From Desulfuromonadaceae bacterium (GTDB lineage Bacteria > Desulfobacterota > Desulfuromonadia > Desulfuromonadales > SZUA-540): DNA of 14,302 nt. Positions 6,244 to 13,723 of the stretch are shown piece after piece. Every line of letters begins with the position of its first letter. The stretch's first letter is position 1. Made by a program: the position numbers and the translations under genes. The stretch lies in assembly GCA_003250235.1 (NCBI GenBank), contig QKGY01000337.1, positions 1-14,302 on the forward strand. The letters are read 5' to 3'. The notes beneath the pieces were generated by a model. That model worked only from the letters and a program-made list of their open reading frames with translations. It had not been told where the DNA came from and did not search any database.

Positions 6244-6274
6244 AAAACAGGCCGCATTTAAGGGCCTGTTTTTT
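6244..6274 (+). terminator. Intrinsic terminator after the 63-aa gene
   Basis: A 10-bp stem AAAACAGGCC/GGCCTGTTTT (6244-6253 with 6263-6272) with a 9-base loop runs directly into T6 (6269-6274). It lies 22 bases after the TAA of the small conserved gene. Confidence 0.88.
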
Positions 6275-6276
6275 AT

Positions 6277-6305
6277 TTGGTGCATGGCAGACTCTGAGGT
6301 ATGAT
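6277..6305 (+). promoter_or_regulatory. Sigma-70-type promoter candidate for the DUF2148/Nudix pair
   Basis: TTGGTG (6277-6282), a 17-base spacer and TATGAT (6300-6305), placed just after the preceding terminator and about 40 bases before the next start codon. The -35 is weak and the -10 is good. Confidence 0.45.
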
Positions 6306-6346
6306 AGCGGCCTTCCGAAGATGAGAGCTACTTGAGGGGGGATCCC

Positions 6347-6877
6347 ATGCTGTTGATGAATCACGAGGCTGAAAGCCGTGGGGTAATGCATGCTGCCGAA
6401 CTGCTTTGCATTGCCGCCCGGACTGCTCCAAAGGGCAAAGGGAAAGACCTCCTCGTGACAGCGATACTCAGCGGCGAGGACAAAGAATCCCTGCGGATAA
6501 AAATGCTCGAAATTGCCGAACGTGATTCTATGGCTATTTTTTCCCGTGACGCCGGCAACCTCGAAAAGGTTGAAGTTGTCGTGCTCCTGGGGACTCGCAA
6601 AGAGCCGTTGGGATTGCCTCATTGCGGTTTTTGCGGGTTTGCTGATTGCGCGGACATGGTCAAAGCAGGCGGGACCTGCTCGTTTAATTCCGGAGATCTG
6701 GGGATTGCCGTCGGCGCGGCGGTGAGTCGTGCCGCGGATATGAGACTTGATAATAGGGTCATGTATACGGCCGGTAAGGCTGCTTTGGAAATGGGTCTTC
6801 TCGGTTCCGAGGTGCGCATCGCCTATGGGATCCCCTTGTCCGTATCCGGCAAAAGCCCTTTTTTCGACCGTAAATAG
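6347..6877 (+). CDS. DUF2148 ferredoxin-domain protein
   Basis: A 176-residue protein of the DUF2148 type (Pfam PF09918), common in anaerobic bacteria and archaea and of unknown role. The start at 6347 is preceded by a GAGGGGGG ribosome site at good spacing; an ATG at 6356 is an alternative. The N-terminal half is an alpha/beta region with AAELLCIAARTAPKGKGKD near residues 16-34. The centre has four cysteines, C93-x2-C96-x4-C101-x9-C111 (PHCGFCGFADCADM then GGTCSF), the ligands expected for one iron-sulfur cluster. It is followed by the family's DLGIAVGAAVSRAADM helix. It is soluble, with no signal peptide. The Nudix gene starts 27 bases downstream and is probably co-transcribed. The redox partner or substrate is unknown. 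Confidence 0.88.
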   Translation: MLLMNHEAESRGVMHAAELLCIAARTAPKGKGKDLLVTAILSGEDKESLRIKMLEIAERDSMAIFSRDAGNLEKVEVVVLLGTRKEPLGLPHCGFCGFADCADMVKAGGTCSFNSGDLGIAVGAAVSRAADMRLDNRVMYTAGKAALEMGLLGSEVRIAYGIPLSVSGKSPFFDRK

Positions 6878-6904
6878 GCAAATGGGTGAGGCCGGGATCG
6901 ATAC

Positions 6905-7504
6905 ATGGTGCCCTCCAAGAAGAAAACGGAATTTTTCGATATCGTCGACGACGAAGATCGGGTCATTGGCCAGGCACCTCGTTCCCAATGCCACGGTGAT
7001 CCACGCCTGGTTCATCGGGTTGCCCACGTCCTCGTATTTAATAGCCGCGGAGAGCTTCTTCTGCAAAAGCGTTCGGTAACCAAGGATATTCAACCCGGAA
7101 AATGGGATACCAGCGTCGGAGGTCATCTGGACCCAGGGGAGGATTATCTGACAGCGGCCTACCGCGAGATGCAAGAAGAACTGGGAATCACGGGAATTCC
7201 GCTGACTTGTCTCTACCCGTCACGTATGCGGAACGAGATCGAATCCGAAAATGTGATGACGTATCTGGCCCGTTATGACGGGGATATCCGGTTCTGTCGG
7301 GATGAAATCGCGACCGTGCGGTTTTGGCGTGTCTGCGACATTGAAAATTCGTTGGGAACCAAGGTTTTTACGCCTAACTTTGAAGAAGAGTGGCGGATGT
7401 TTTGCGACTGGATTCGTCGCTATCCTGCCGCTCACGATGATCGGGTGGCTTTCTGTGCTGGCGACACTTTTCCCGACCTCTTTAATGGGTTGCGCAAGAT
7501 TTGA
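6905..7504 (+). CDS. Nudix hydrolase, isopentenyl-diphosphate isomerase-like subgroup
   Basis: A 199-residue soluble protein with a complete Nudix box from G73 to I95 (G-x5-E79-x7-R87-E88-M-Q-E91-E92-L-G-I), which binds metal and cleaves nucleoside-diphosphate-type substrates. The opening (FDIVDDEDRVIG, then HRVAHVLVFNSRGELLLQKR) is that of YfcD/IDI-like Nudix proteins. Isomerase activity is unlikely: true type 1 IDI has a catalytic Cys in an SVCGH motif, and here the matching stretch is SVGGH (G72). Substrate unknown. The C-terminal 60 residues (about 140-199) extend past the core and end in a DTFPDLFNGL helix. The ribosome site before the ATG at 6905 is weak (GGGA). The gene follows the DUF2148 gene by 27 bases. 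No clear terminator follows. Confidence 0.88.
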   Translation: MVPSKKKTEFFDIVDDEDRVIGQAPRSQCHGDPRLVHRVAHVLVFNSRGELLLQKRSVTKDIQPGKWDTSVGGHLDPGEDYLTAAYREMQEELGITGIPLTCLYPSRMRNEIESENVMTYLARYDGDIRFCRDEIATVRFWRVCDIENSLGTKVFTPNFEEEWRMFCDWIRRYPAAHDDRVAFCAGDTFPDLFNGLRKI

Positions 7505-7630
7505 ACACTTGATGAGTTGCATGATTAAAAGATGGTCATTCGGGGCTTGCGATACTTTTCCGTGGACCGATGTTTGAAAATAAAATCATTATATTTCTTG
7601 AGGTTATACCGGTAGAGTTTTTTTCTGGAT

Positions 7631-7648
7631 TTAGGCAAACAATTTGCT
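7631..7648 (+). promoter_or_regulatory. Sigma-54-type promoter upstream of glnB
   Basis: TTAGGCAAACAATTTGCT has the invariant GG (7634-7635) and GC (7646-7647) ten bases apart, plus a matching C-A after GG and a full TTGCT in the -12 element. The predicted start is near 7659. This agrees with the widespread sigma-54/NtrC control of glnB-glnA genes in Proteobacteria. The 7505-7630 stretch before it is AT-rich, and I see no clear NtrC dyad there. Confidence 0.65.
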
Positions 7649-7663
7649 ATTGTTTTCAGTGCC

Positions 7664-7705
7664 CCCGGGTTCGGGTTTAAACCCCTGGCCTTGTCCTTAC
7701 CCGGG
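7664..7705 (+). other. GC-rich foldable leader of glnB
   Basis: CCCGGGT (7664-7670) can pair with ACCCGGG (7699-7705), enclosing a perfect 12-base palindrome GGGTTTAAACCC (7673-7684). It lies at the 5' end of the predicted glnB mRNA. There is no T tract, so it is not an obvious terminator. It could be an RNA stability element or a binding site. Confidence 0.4.
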
Positions 7706-7757
7706 TTGTTGAGAAAGACCGATTGGAAGGCCAAAATACATCCTGGGAGGTACCGAG

Positions 7758-8096
7758 ATGAGGAAGGTCGAGGCGATTATCAAGCCTTTTAAGCTCGACG
7801 AGGTTAAAGAAGCATTGAATGAAATTGGCATTCAGGGGATTACCGTCAGTGAGGTAAAAGGATTCGGACGGCAAAAAGGCCACACCGAGCTGTACCGCGG
7901 AGCCGAGTATGTTGTTGACTTTATTCCCAAGATCAAGATGGAAATCATTGTAAAAGACGACATGGTTTCTCAGGTTGTCGATGTCATTGCCGAAGCGGCC
8001 CGCACCGGAAGGATCGGCGACGGTAAGATTTTTGTGACACCTGTTGATGAAGTCCTCCGTATTCGGACAGGCGAGCGCGGAGACGATGCCCTTTAA
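7758..8096 (+). CDS. glnB: Nitrogen regulatory protein PII
   Basis: A 112-residue PII protein, the standard length. As a trimer it senses ATP/ADP and 2-oxoglutarate and controls nitrogen enzymes through its T-loop. Visible: the N-terminal MRKVEAIIKPFKLDEVKEAL strand and helix; the T-loop (about 37-55) with Y51, the uridylylation site in E. coli GlnB, in GAEYVVDF; and the B-loop/Walker-like TGRIGDGKIFV (about 83-93) for nucleotide binding. The C-terminal VLRIRTGERG is also typical. GGGAGG lies 7 bases before the ATG. glnA follows after 81 bases without a terminator, so they are probably co-transcribed from the upstream sigma-54 site. Because it sits next to glnA and not amtB, GlnB is preferred over GlnK, although the sequence alone does not separate them. 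Confidence 0.97.
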   Translation: MRKVEAIIKPFKLDEVKEALNEIGIQGITVSEVKGFGRQKGHTELYRGAEYVVDFIPKIKMEIIVKDDMVSQVVDVIAEAARTGRIGDGKIFVTPVDEVLRIRTGERGDDAL

Positions 8097-8177
8097 TCCA
8101 GGGTTTCACATCCTGAAAATTTTGTGTGTCTGGCCCTTGGGGGGCGGACAAAACTTACCTTAAAGGAGAAAAAAAGG

Positions 8178-9587
8178 ATGACGCCGAGAGAAGTTGTAGC
8201 GTTTGCAACCGAGAACAAAGTCGAAATGGTCGATTACAAATTCCTCGATTTTATCGGGATCTGGCAGCATTTCTCTACCCCGATCAGCGAGTTCGGTGAG
8301 GAGATCTTTGAAGAGGGCGTTGGTTTCGACGGCTCCTCGATCCGTGGCTGGCAGCCCATCCATAACAGCGACATGCTGATTATGCCTGATCCGACCACCG
8401 CTAAAATCGATCCTTTCGTTGAAGTCACGACCCTGAGCTTGATCTGCAACATCATCGATCCGATCACCAAAGAAGGCTACACCCGCGACCCCCGCTTTGT
8501 TGCCAAAAAGGCAGAAGCTTACCTGAAGTCGACCGGCATCGCCGATACCGCCTATTTTGGTCCGGAGCCTGAGTTCTTCGTTTTCGACGACGTACGTTAC
8601 GCTTCTTCGGCCAACCAGTCCTTCTATTCGGTTGATTCGTCTGAAGGGGCATGGAATACCGGCCGTGAAGAATTCCCCAACCTCGGCTACAAGCCCCGCC
8701 ACAAAGAAGGCTATTTCCCCTGCGCTCCTACTGACTCTCTGATTGACCTGCGTAACGAGATGGTGCAGGTACTGCAGAGTGTTGGCATGCGCATCGAAGC
8801 TTCTCACCACGAAGTGGCCACCGGCGGTCAGTGCGAAATCGACATGCGTTTTGACACCCTGCTCGGCATGGGTGATACCTTGCAGTGGTTCAAGTACATC
8901 ATCAAGAACGTAGCCATTCGCAACGGCAAAACCGTTACCTTTATGCCCAAGCCCCTTTTCGGCGATAACGGTTCCGGGATGCACTGCCACCAGTCGCTGT
9001 GGAAAGACGGCGTAAATCTCTTTGCTGGTGACGGCTACGGCGGACTCTCTAAACTGGCCATGTACTACATCGGCGGCATCATGAAGCACGCCAAGGCCCT
9101 GTGCGCTTTCACCAACCCCAGCACCAACTCCTACAAGCGCTTGGTTCCCGGTTTTGAAGCTCCTGTTAACCTGGCCTACTCCAACCGTAACCGCTCTGCT
9201 TCGCTGCGTATCCCTGTTACCAGCAACCCCAAAGCGAAGCGCGTCGAGTACCGCACTCCCGATCCGTCCTGCAACGGCTACCTGGCTTTCTCCGCCATGA
9301 TGATGGCCGGTCTCGACGGCATCGAGAACAAGATCGATCCGGGCGAGCCTCTGGACAAGGACATCTACGGTCTGTCTCCCGAAGAGCTCAAAGATATCCC
9401 GAGCGTTGCCGGGACTCTGCAGGAGGCTCTTGAGGCCCTTAAAGAGGACCACGCCTTCCTGCTCAAAGGGGATGTCTTCACTGAAGACCTCATCGAAAAA
9501 TGGATCGAGTACAAGACCGATGCCGAGGTCAATCCGGTTCGTATGCGTCCGGTTCCCCTCGAGTTCGCTCTGTACTACGATTGCTGA
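8178..9587 (+). CDS. glnA: Type I glutamine synthetase
   Basis: A 469-residue enzyme that joins ammonia to glutamate using ATP, forming cytosolic dodecamers. The ATG at 8178 is chosen because AAAGGAG lies 9 bases upstream and the sequence then matches the family start (MTPREVVAFA). Signatures: the N-terminal FDGSSIRGW loop (about 50-58); metal ligands in GPEPEFF (about 128-134); KPLFGDNGSGMHCHQSL (about 258-274) in the ATP/glutamate site; and NPSTNSYKRLVPGFEAP (about 313-329) with the ammonium-site loop. Y397 in DIYGLSPEE sits at the adenylylation position of E. coli GlnA, so this is a GSI-beta enzyme, probably controlled by adenylyltransferase and PII. Codon use here is more GC-ending than in the neighbours, consistent with high expression. 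A strong terminator follows. Confidence 0.98.
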   Translation: MTPREVVAFATENKVEMVDYKFLDFIGIWQHFSTPISEFGEEIFEEGVGFDGSSIRGWQPIHNSDMLIMPDPTTAKIDPFVEVTTLSLICNIIDPITKEGYTRDPRFVAKKAEAYLKSTGIADTAYFGPEPEFFVFDDVRYASSANQSFYSVDSSEGAWNTGREEFPNLGYKPRHKEGYFPCAPTDSLIDLRNEMVQVLQSVGMRIEASHHEVATGGQCEIDMRFDTLLGMGDTLQWFKYIIKNVAIRNGKTVTFMPKPLFGDNGSGMHCHQSLWKDGVNLFAGDGYGGLSKLAMYYIGGIMKHAKALCAFTNPSTNSYKRLVPGFEAPVNLAYSNRNRSASLRIPVTSNPKAKRVEYRTPDPSCNGYLAFSAMMMAGLDGIENKIDPGEPLDKDIYGLSPEELKDIPSVAGTLQEALEALKEDHAFLLKGDVFTEDLIEKWIEYKTDAEVNPVRMRPVPLEFALYYDC

Positions 9588-9610
9588 TCCGTCAGCTTTC
9601 GCTCAAAAGA

Positions 9611-9642
9611 AAAGCCCCCGGAATTTTCCGGGGGCTTTTTTT
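9611..9642. terminator. Bidirectional intrinsic terminator between glnA and thrC
   Basis: A 12-bp stem with core AGCCCCCGGA/TCCGGGGGCT (9611-9622 with 9627-9638) has a 4-base loop and is flanked by T7 on the plus side (9636-9642). On the minus strand it is followed by TTTTCTTTT. It serves the two convergent genes. Confidence 0.92.
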
Positions 9643-9681
9643 GTGTTCAAAAGGCAAAAAATGCGGGAAGGCAGATTCGTG

Positions 9682-11070
9682 TCAGATAGCGTTGTTCTGA
9701 ACGAACTCTTTGACTCTCCGTGTATCGGCGTCAATGACAACGCATCGTTTTTCTTTATTCTCGATTCCTTCCAAGGAAGAAGGTCTTTGCGGTTCGAGTC
9801 CAATAGCTTTTCGCACTGCGTCGGAAAATTTTGCCGGATGAGCGGTTGCCAGGCAGACAACTGGTACCTCTCCGCCTGCAAGTTCGCGACCGGCTTTAAC
9901 GCCTACTGCGGTGTGGGGGTCGAGAATATATCCTGTCGATGCGTGAAAATCCCGTATGGTTTGCAGGGTCTGGGCATCATCAACGGACAGAGCTAGAAAA
10001 TCTTCGGCGACCCGATCCATGTCTTCGGAACCGAAACTCAGTTTTCCGGTTTTCTGAAGCAGAGCCATCGCCTCGACAATCCGCTCAGAGTCCTGATTGA
10101 AAAGATAATACAGGTAGCGCTCGAAATTGCTTGCCAGTTGTATATCCATGGACGGCGAATGGGTCTGGACCACCTTGTCGATGCTGTAGTCGCCGTTCCG
10201 GACAAATCGGGACAGGATATTGTTTTCGTTTGTTGCCAGGATGAGCTTCTTGATGGGCAGGCCCATTCTCTTGGCTACATAACCGGCGAAAATATCGCCG
10301 AAATTGCCCGTCGGCACGCTGAAATAGATCTCACGACATCCCGTTTGAAGACTGACCCGCCCGAAAGCATAGAAATAATAGACAACCTGGGCCAGTACGC
10401 GAGCCCAGTTGATGGAATTGACAGCGCCGAGAGCATGTTTTTCTTTGAATTCCAGGTCGCCGAACGCCTCTTTGACGATGCGTTGCCCATCGTCAAACGT
10501 TCCTTTGATGGCCAAGTTGAACACGTTGGGGTCAACCACCGTCGTCATCTGCAGTTCCTGAATCGGGGAGACCTTTCCATGCGGGTGCAGAATGAAGATG
10601 TTGATGTTTTCTTTCCCGCGCACCCCGTAGATGGCTGCGCTTCCCGTATCCCCGGAAGTGGCTCCAAGGATATTCATCTTTTCGCCTCGTTCGCGCAGCA
10701 GGTATTCGAACAGGTTGCCGAGAAACTGCAGGGCTACGTCTTTGAAAGCAAGGGTGGGGCCGTGGAAGAGTTCGAGAATGTAAACACCGTCCTTGTGTTC
10801 CACCGGGGTGATTTCAGGATGCGAAAAACTCTGGTACGAACGGTCGATGAGTGCTTTAAGATCTGCCGAGGGAATATCCCCGACAAACCGGGATAGAATC
10901 TGAAACGCCAGTTCCGGGTAGGCTAATTTCGAAAAGGCGGCAATATCGCCAGGACTCAAAGTCGGAATCGATTCGGGAAGGAGCAATCCTCCGTCGTCGG
11001 CAAGTCCCATCATGACGGCGTCTTTAAAGGATAGGCCGCGAATTTTCCCGCGTGTGCTCTGATAGTACAT
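9682..11070 (-). CDS. thrC: Threonine synthase
   Basis: A 462-residue pyridoxal-phosphate enzyme of the long threonine synthase class (as in E. coli and yeast). It converts O-phosphohomoserine to threonine, the last step of the pathway. Visible: the N-terminal YYQSTRG and ADDGGLLLPE block (about 25-34); the PLP lysine K110 in HGPTLAFKDVALQF; the ATSGDTGSAA phosphate-binding loop; the NSINWARVLAQ segment; SVPTGNFGDIFAGY; and the C-terminal VCLATAHPAKF. The ATG at 11070 is preferred because GGAG lies 9 bases upstream and the protein then starts like its family; an in-frame TTG at 11091 is less likely. It lies downstream of maeB on the same strand, separated by a long hairpin. A TGTTAAGAT extended -10-like element lies near 11103-11111. 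Confidence 0.97.
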   Translation of the reverse strand: MYYQSTRGKIRGLSFKDAVMMGLADDGGLLLPESIPTLSPGDIAAFSKLAYPELAFQILSRFVGDIPSADLKALIDRSYQSFSHPEITPVEHKDGVYILELFHGPTLAFKDVALQFLGNLFEYLLRERGEKMNILGATSGDTGSAAIYGVRGKENINIFILHPHGKVSPIQELQMTTVVDPNVFNLAIKGTFDDGQRIVKEAFGDLEFKEKHALGAVNSINWARVLAQVVYYFYAFGRVSLQTGCREIYFSVPTGNFGDIFAGYVAKRMGLPIKKLILATNENNILSRFVRNGDYSIDKVVQTHSPSMDIQLASNFERYLYYLFNQDSERIVEAMALLQKTGKLSFGSEDMDRVAEDFLALSVDDAQTLQTIRDFHASTGYILDPHTAVGVKAGRELAGGEVPVVCLATAHPAKFSDAVRKAIGLEPQRPSSLEGIENKEKRCVVIDADTRRVKEFVQNNAI

Positions 11071-11141
11071 GTTTAAAGTCTCCGTGGTCAAAAGTTGGCG
11101 CCATCTTAACAGGAAAGGTCTTGCGAGGGAAGGGGGAAGGG

Positions 11142-11189
11142 GGAGAAACGTAAAGGGGGAGCGGCAACGCTCCCCCTTTACGTTTCTCC
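11142..11189. repeat. Perfect 22-bp inverted repeat with GCAA loop between maeB and thrC
   Basis: Arms 11142-11163 and 11168-11189 are exact reverse complements (from GGAGAAACGTAAAG to GGGGGAGCG on one side) around a 4-base loop, GCAA on the plus strand. No T tract follows on either strand; on the minus strand the next bases are C-rich (CCCTTCCCCC). It lies 24 bases after the maeB stop. Likely roles are a 3' stabiliser or a Rho- or pause-type end for maeB, or a member of a dispersed palindromic repeat family. Confidence 0.85.
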
Positions 11190-11213
11190 TTAGATCGGTG
11201 AACCGGTCAGCAA

Positions 11214-13475
11214 TCAGGCAATGGCTGCCTCCTGGGCATCGACGACCGCAACAGCTGCCATGTTGACGATATCCGCGACGTCATCACCACGTTGCAGAAC
11301 GTGGACGGGCTTTTTCATTCCCATAAGGATCGGTCCAACCGCTTCTGCACCGCCCAGTTTGGCGAGAAGCTTGTAGGCAATATTGCCCGACTGGAGATCA
11401 GGGAAGATCATCACGTTGGCGTTACCCTTTAGGTTGGAAAAGGGATATTGCTTGGCGATGAGCTCCGGGTCGAGGGCCACATTGGCTTGAATCTCCCCGT
11501 CGACGTTCAGATCCGGAGCCCATTCCTTGACCAGTGTGGTAGCCCGTTTCACCTTAAGAGCCAGAGGATGCTCGGTGCTGCCGAAGTTCGAGAACGAGAG
11601 CATGGCGATCCGCGGCTCGACTTCAAAATGTCTGGCTTTTTGGGCTGAGAGAATAGCCGTCTCCGCCAGCTCTTCTGCTGTCGGTTCGATGGTCACCGTG
11701 GTGTCGGCACAGAAGACAACGTCTTTTTTGAATACCATCATATAGAGGCCGTGAACCTTCGACAGCCCTTCCTGCTTGCCGATGACCTCGAGGGCGGGAC
11801 GAATGACATCGGGGTAGTGGTGTCCGACACCGGAGAGCAACGCGTCCGCGTCCCCCATTTTGACCATCATGGCGCCGTAGTAATTGCGGTTTTTCTTGAT
11901 CAGCCGAGAAGATTCCGCAAGAGTAACCCCTTTACGCTGCCTTTGCTGAAAAAGCAGGTTTGTATAGTGGTCGGCCTTGGCGCTGCGCATGGTGTTAATG
12001 ATTTCAACATTGGAAAGATCCAGACCCAGTTCCTTGATTTTGGCCTCGATTTCATCTTTAAACCCAAGCAGCACGGGGATGGCGATTTTCTCGTCGATCA
12101 GGATCTGGGCTGCGCGCAGAATTTTTTCGTCCTCGCCCTCGGGGAATACTATGCGCTTGGGGTTGGCTTTGGCTTTATTGATGAGGGCGCGCATGATCTC
12201 TTTGGAGCGGCCCTGGAGAGCCTCGAGGGATTCCCGATAGCGCTCCATGTTTTCGATGGGGCGCCGGGCAACACCACTTTCCATGGCCGCCTGGGCGACA
12301 GCAGGAGCGACGTGGAGGAGCACCCTGGGGTCAAAAGGTTTGGGAATGAGGTATTCGCGGCCGAACTTGATTTCGACGTTGCCGTAGGCCTTGCGGACCG
12401 AGTCGGGAACGTCTTGCTTCGCCAGCCCGGCAAGGGCCTTGACGGCAGCCATCTTCATCTCGTCGTTGATGGCGCTGGCATGGGTGTCAAGAGCGCCCCG
12501 GAACAGGAAGGGGAAGCACAGCACGTTGTTGACCTGGTTGTTGTAGTCGCTGCGTCCCGTTCCGATGATGACGTCCTTGCGAACCGAGGTGGCTTCGTCG
12601 GGGGTGATCTCCGGATCGGGGTTGGCCATGGCGAAGATAATGGGATCTTTCGCCATGGAAGCAACCATTTCACGGGTTACGGCCCCTTTGACGGAGACCC
12701 CAAAAAAGACGTCGGCCCCGGCCATGGCGTCTTCCAGAGTGCGGAATTCCGTATCGTTGGCGAGCCGCTCTTTGTATTCGTTCATACCTTCCGTGCGACC
12801 CGTGAAGATGACCCCTTTACTGTCGCACAGGTACAGGTTCTCCTTACGGGCACCGAGAGTCAGGGCCATGTTCGCGCAGGCGATGCCTGCGGCGCCGGCC
12901 CCGTTGACGACAATACGCACATCCTCAATTTTCTTGCCGATAATCTCCAGGGCGTTGATAAGACCGGCATTGGCAATGATCGCCGTGCCATGCTGGTCGT
13001 CGTGAAAGACGGGGATGTTCATGGTCTTTTTGAGTTCTTCTTCAATGTAGAAGCACTCGGGGCCCTTGATGTCTTCCAGGTTGATCCCGCCAAAAGTGGG
13101 TTCGAGCAGTTTTACCGTGCGGATGATTTCATCAGGGTCCTTGGTGTCGAGTTCGATGTCGAAGACATCCACATCGGCGAAGCGTTTGAAAAGAACCCCT
13201 TTCCCTTCCATAACCGGTTTGCCGGCAAGGGCGCCGATGTCGCCGAGTCCCAATACGGCCGTTCCGTTGGATACGACAGCGACAAGATTTCCCTTGGCGG
13301 TGTATTTATAGGCATCATTGGGGTTTTTTTCGATTTCAAGGCAGGGTTCGGCGACGCCGGGGCTGTAGGCAAGCGAGAGGTCTCTGCTGGTGGCGCAGGG
13401 CTTGGTGGTGATGACCTCGATTTTGCCTTTTCGGCCGGTACTGTGATAGTCCAGCGCGTCTTGTCGTTTGGACAT
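11214..13475 (-). CDS. maeB: NADP-type malic enzyme fused to a phosphotransacetylase-like domain
   Basis: A 753-residue protein, the usual length for MaeB-type enzymes. It decarboxylates malate oxidatively to pyruvate. The N-terminal malic domain (about 1-180) has Y37 in AYSPGVAEPC, K92 in GKPVMEGKG, and metal ligands E140 and D159/D160 in GPECF and VFHDDQHGT. The NAD(P)-binding domain (about 185-400) has VVNGAGAAGIACANMAL, NPDPE and GRSDYNNQVNNVL. A linker near 400-430 leads to a phosphate acetyl/butyryltransferase fold (about 430-753; RIVFPEGEDEKILRAAQIL opens it). In known MaeB proteins this domain is regulatory, responding to acetyl-CoA, rather than a true transferase; activity cannot be judged here. 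Cofactor preference is inferred from family. AGGAAGG precedes the ATG at good spacing. The upstream region carries sigma-70 and sigma-54 promoter sequences, suggesting nutrient-controlled expression. Confidence 0.96.
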   Translation of the reverse strand: MSKRQDALDYHSTGRKGKIEVITTKPCATSRDLSLAYSPGVAEPCLEIEKNPNDAYKYTAKGNLVAVVSNGTAVLGLGDIGALAGKPVMEGKGVLFKRFADVDVFDIELDTKDPDEIIRTVKLLEPTFGGINLEDIKGPECFYIEEELKKTMNIPVFHDDQHGTAIIANAGLINALEIIGKKIEDVRIVVNGAGAAGIACANMALTLGARKENLYLCDSKGVIFTGRTEGMNEYKERLANDTEFRTLEDAMAGADVFFGVSVKGAVTREMVASMAKDPIIFAMANPDPEITPDEATSVRKDVIIGTGRSDYNNQVNNVLCFPFLFRGALDTHASAINDEMKMAAVKALAGLAKQDVPDSVRKAYGNVEIKFGREYLIPKPFDPRVLLHVAPAVAQAAMESGVARRPIENMERYRESLEALQGRSKEIMRALINKAKANPKRIVFPEGEDEKILRAAQILIDEKIAIPVLLGFKDEIEAKIKELGLDLSNVEIINTMRSAKADHYTNLLFQQRQRKGVTLAESSRLIKKNRNYYGAMMVKMGDADALLSGVGHHYPDVIRPALEVIGKQEGLSKVHGLYMMVFKKDVVFCADTTVTIEPTAEELAETAILSAQKARHFEVEPRIAMLSFSNFGSTEHPLALKVKRATTLVKEWAPDLNVDGEIQANVALDPELIAKQYPFSNLKGNANVMIFPDLQSGNIAYKLLAKLGGAEAVGPILMGMKKPVHVLQRGDDVADIVNMAAVAVVDAQEAAIA

Positions 13476-13562
13476 GGCAACGTTCCTTCCTTTAAAATAG
13501 TTTTTTAGTTTGATTAAATGTTACCTCTTGTGTAATTCATTCGCCTATTTGATCTTACTGAA

Positions 13563-13592
13563 AATATAGGCAATTTATAAAAAAACAATCAA
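13563..13592 (-). promoter_or_regulatory. Secondary sigma-70 promoter candidate for maeB
   Basis: On the minus strand TTGATT (13587-13592), an 18-base spacer and TATATT (13563-13568). It sits in AT-rich DNA, so a chance match is possible. Confidence 0.35.
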
Positions 13593-13617
13593 TCCTCCAG
13601 TTTAATTAAAGTAAAAT

Positions 13618-13648
13618 GAACCATAGCCAGCGACCTGGTTCTTGTCAA
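13618..13648 (-). promoter_or_regulatory. Main sigma-70 promoter candidate for maeB with an embedded dyad
   Basis: On the minus strand a perfect TTGACA (13643-13648), a 17-base spacer and TATGGT (13620-13625). The predicted start is near 13612, about 137 bases before the ATG. A dyad GAACC/GGTTC (13618-13622, 13637-13641) with inner CCAG/CTGG fills the spacer, a position typical of a repressor operator. Confidence 0.6.
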
Positions 13649-13706
13649 GCAGATTGTGGTTAGGGGTGTTGCGAAAATAACCGTGTTTAATTGATGCCTC
13701 CTGTAA

Positions 13707-13723
13707 AGCAATGGCAGTGCCAA
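13707..13723 (-). promoter_or_regulatory. Consensus sigma-54 promoter upstream of maeB
   Basis: The minus strand reads TTGGCACTGCCATTGCT, a full match to TGGCAC-N5-TTGCW with GG at 13721-13720 and GC at 13709-13708. The predicted start is near 13696, giving a leader of about 220 bases to maeB. No convincing small gene intervenes. Confidence 0.65.

Noticed and set aside
8160..9452. A 430-codon open frame on the minus strand opposite glnA
   Set aside because: It arises from the strong codon bias of glnA and has no family features.
11751..13508. A 585-codon open frame on the plus strand opposite maeB
   Set aside because: It is the antisense shadow of a strongly conserved gene, without a ribosome site or recognisable domain; long antisense frames are expected at this base composition.
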